From DASWIV01 sp036397475 (GTDB lineage Bacteria > JAJVIF01 > JAPKYR01), in NCBI GenBank assembly GCA_036397475.1, contig DASWIV010000178.1, positions 1 to 13,716 of the forward strand: DNA of 13,716 bases, in the 5' to 3' direction. Positions 12,523 through 13,716 of this stretch are shown here, one piece after another. Both the position numbers and the translations under genes were made by a program. Each line of letters starts with the position of its first letter. Position 1 is the first letter of the stretch. The notes under the pieces were generated by a model that was given only the letters and a program-made list of their open reading frames with translations, searched no databases and was not told the origin of the DNA.

Positions 12523-12618
12523 GTGTTACAATACGCCTGTAATTAGACATTTAATTTACACTAATTATGTATCCGCTTTTTCATATGTATGATTTTTAAT
12601 TAGAACCGGAGTAATTTA
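12523..12618. promoter_or_regulatory. AT-rich divergent intergenic region
   Basis: These 96 bases lie between two divergent starts and must hold both promoters. TATGAT at 12588-12593 is a plausible plus-strand -10 box, with only a poor -35 (TTATGT at 12565). GGAG at 12608-12611 is the ribosome site for the plus-strand gene. No clear operator is visible. Confidence 0.35.
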
Positions 12619-13716
12619 ATGGATTTCAATCGCAACAATCTCGACCTGGCGACATCCCCGTACCTGCGCCAGCATGAAAATAATCCGATCCACTGGCAGG
12701 AATGGAAACCTGATGTCCTGGAACACGCTAAAGAAGCGGGAAAGCTGCTTTTTGTGTCTGTCGGGTATTCTACGTGCCACTGGTGCCACGTGATGGCATC
12801 GGAAGTTTTCGAGGATAAATCAGCGTCGGATTTTCTCAACAAATATTTTGTGTGCATAAAAATTGACAGGGAACAGCGTCCCGATATCGACCAGTACCTG
12901 ATGGGATTTCTTGTCGCGACCCAGGGGCAGGGGGGATGGCCGCTGAATGTGGTGATGTCACCTGACAGGAAGCCGTTTTTCGCGGCGACTTATATTCCGA
13001 TCTCCCCGCGGTACAACATGCCGGGATTTGTCGAGTTGATGAGCCAGGTGATGTCGTTCTACGAATCGAACAAACAGAAGCTGACCGATTTCAATCCGAT
13101 CGTCTATAACACGCCGACATTTGAGGAGAACAAGTTAATTGAAGCTATTACCATGATGCACGATGACAGGAATGGTGGATTTGGGTCAAATCAAAAGTTT
13201 CCGCCGTACAATTCAATCCTGTTTTTGCTGCACTGGTATGAATCAACGAGAAATGAAGATGCGAAAAAAATCGCCGATCAGATTCTGGATGTCATGGCAA
13301 CCAGGGGACTTCACGATCACCTGCAGGGAGGATTTTACAGGTACTGCACCGATACACAATGGACAATTCCTCATTTCGAGAAGATGCTGTATGACCAGTC
13401 GATGCTCCTGTGGGCGTACAGTGTGGGATACAAGGTGCTCGGGAAAAATGAATACAAAATAATCGTGAACAAAATTATCACATGCCTGGAAGAGACGTAC
13501 GAGGAAAACAACCTGTTTTATTCCGCTCATGACGCGGATACCGATCATCATGAAGGGTTGACGTATTTGTACAGCACCGCTGAATTGAAACAATTACTGA
13601 CCGATGATGAATATGAAAAATTCTCTGAGTTATATATCCTGACAGACCATGGAAATTTCGAGGGGAAGAATCATCTTGTGAAAATCAGGAATGATTTTTT
13701 ACCTGAGATAGAAGAG
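12619..13716 (+). CDS. DUF255/YyaL-type thioredoxin-domain protein, 3' end outside the window
   Basis: The first 366 residues of this gene are present; the family (bacterial YyaL, human SPATA20) usually has about 600-700, so roughly half is seen and no stop is reached. The N-terminal thioredoxin-like domain shows the family hallmarks: SPYLRQHENNPIHWQEW at 13-29, GYSTCHWCHVM at 49-59 with Cys53 and Cys56, KIDREQRPDID at 81-91, and GGWPLNVVMSPDRKPF at 105-120. The usual GGTYFP after this is AATYIP here (123-127). The following part (GGFGSNQKFPPYNS, LQGGFYRYCTDTQWTIPHFEKML) is the start of the glycosidase-like alpha/alpha barrel. The biochemical role of the family is not established. GGAG seven bases before ATG 12619 supports the start. 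There is no signal peptide, so it is probably cytoplasmic. Confidence 0.9.
   Translation, partial: MDFNRNNLDLATSPYLRQHENNPIHWQEWKPDVLEHAKEAGKLLFVSVGYSTCHWCHVMASEVFEDKSASDFLNKYFVCIKIDREQRPDIDQYLMGFLVATQGQGGWPLNVVMSPDRKPFFAATYIPISPRYNMPGFVELMSQVMSFYESNKQKLTDFNPIVYNTPTFEENKLIEAITMMHDDRNGGFGSNQKFPPYNSILFLLHWYESTRNEDAKKIADQILDVMATRGLHDHLQGGFYRYCTDTQWTIPHFEKMLYDQSMLLWAYSVGYKVLGKNEYKIIVNKIITCLEETYEENNLFYSAHDADTDHHEGLTYLYSTAELKQLLTDDEYEKFSELYILTDHGNFEGKNHLVKIRNDFLPEIEE

Overview
The window looks like chromosomal DNA from an uncultured, probably Gram-negative bacterium. Shine-Dalgarno sequences are used, two proteins carry lipoprotein signal peptides, a tRNA-Leu gene encodes its CCA end, and purine genes have ordinary bacterial architecture. 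Nothing in the sequence fixes the phylum. Base composition is moderate, with AT-richer stretches over the surface-protein remnants at both ends. There is no phage, IS element, CRISPR array or rRNA.

Layout. 1-1091 holds the 3' part of an acidic, unrecognised, probably secreted protein whose 5' end appears frame-disrupted. 1092-1378 is a structured leader for 1379-2701, a P-loop protein of the cyclic 2,3-diphosphoglycerate synthetase-like family (COG2403 type). The leader ends in a hairpin that buries the ribosome binding site. 2981-5080 is a large lipoprotein on the plus strand with a beta-propeller-like C-terminal half and a strong terminator. 5234-10599 is a minus-strand purine cluster in the order purM, purL, purQ. 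PurL is 954 aa because two PurS-like domains are fused to its N-terminus, so no separate purS is needed; PurL and PurQ together make FGAM and PurM closes the imidazole ring in the next step. 10707-11751 is a second lipoprotein gene, divergent from purM and broken into three reading frames. 11825-11912 is tRNA-Leu(GAG) with its own promoter. 12019-12522 (minus) is a small two-helix membrane protein, divergent from a DUF255/YyaL-type thioredoxin-fold protein at 12619 that runs off the right edge.

The most distinctive non-coding content is a set of short palindromic repeats in the intergenic gaps. One family (stem-GTAAA-stem) occurs at 2743, 5188, 9206 and, degenerate, 9390, with stem bases that covary. 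A C/G-run family occurs at 6103, 9263, 9309 and 9441. A third family occurs at 9021, 11946 and 11979. One C/G-run copy fills the purL-purQ gap and appears to supply the purQ ribosome binding site; one GTAAA-family copy forms the terminator after 2701. The 500-base purM-purL gap is nearly all such repeats. I see no clear new multi-gene defence or metabolic system. The strongest leads are the repeat families and their reuse, the anti-Shine-Dalgarno leader before 1379, and the frame-broken surface-protein genes.
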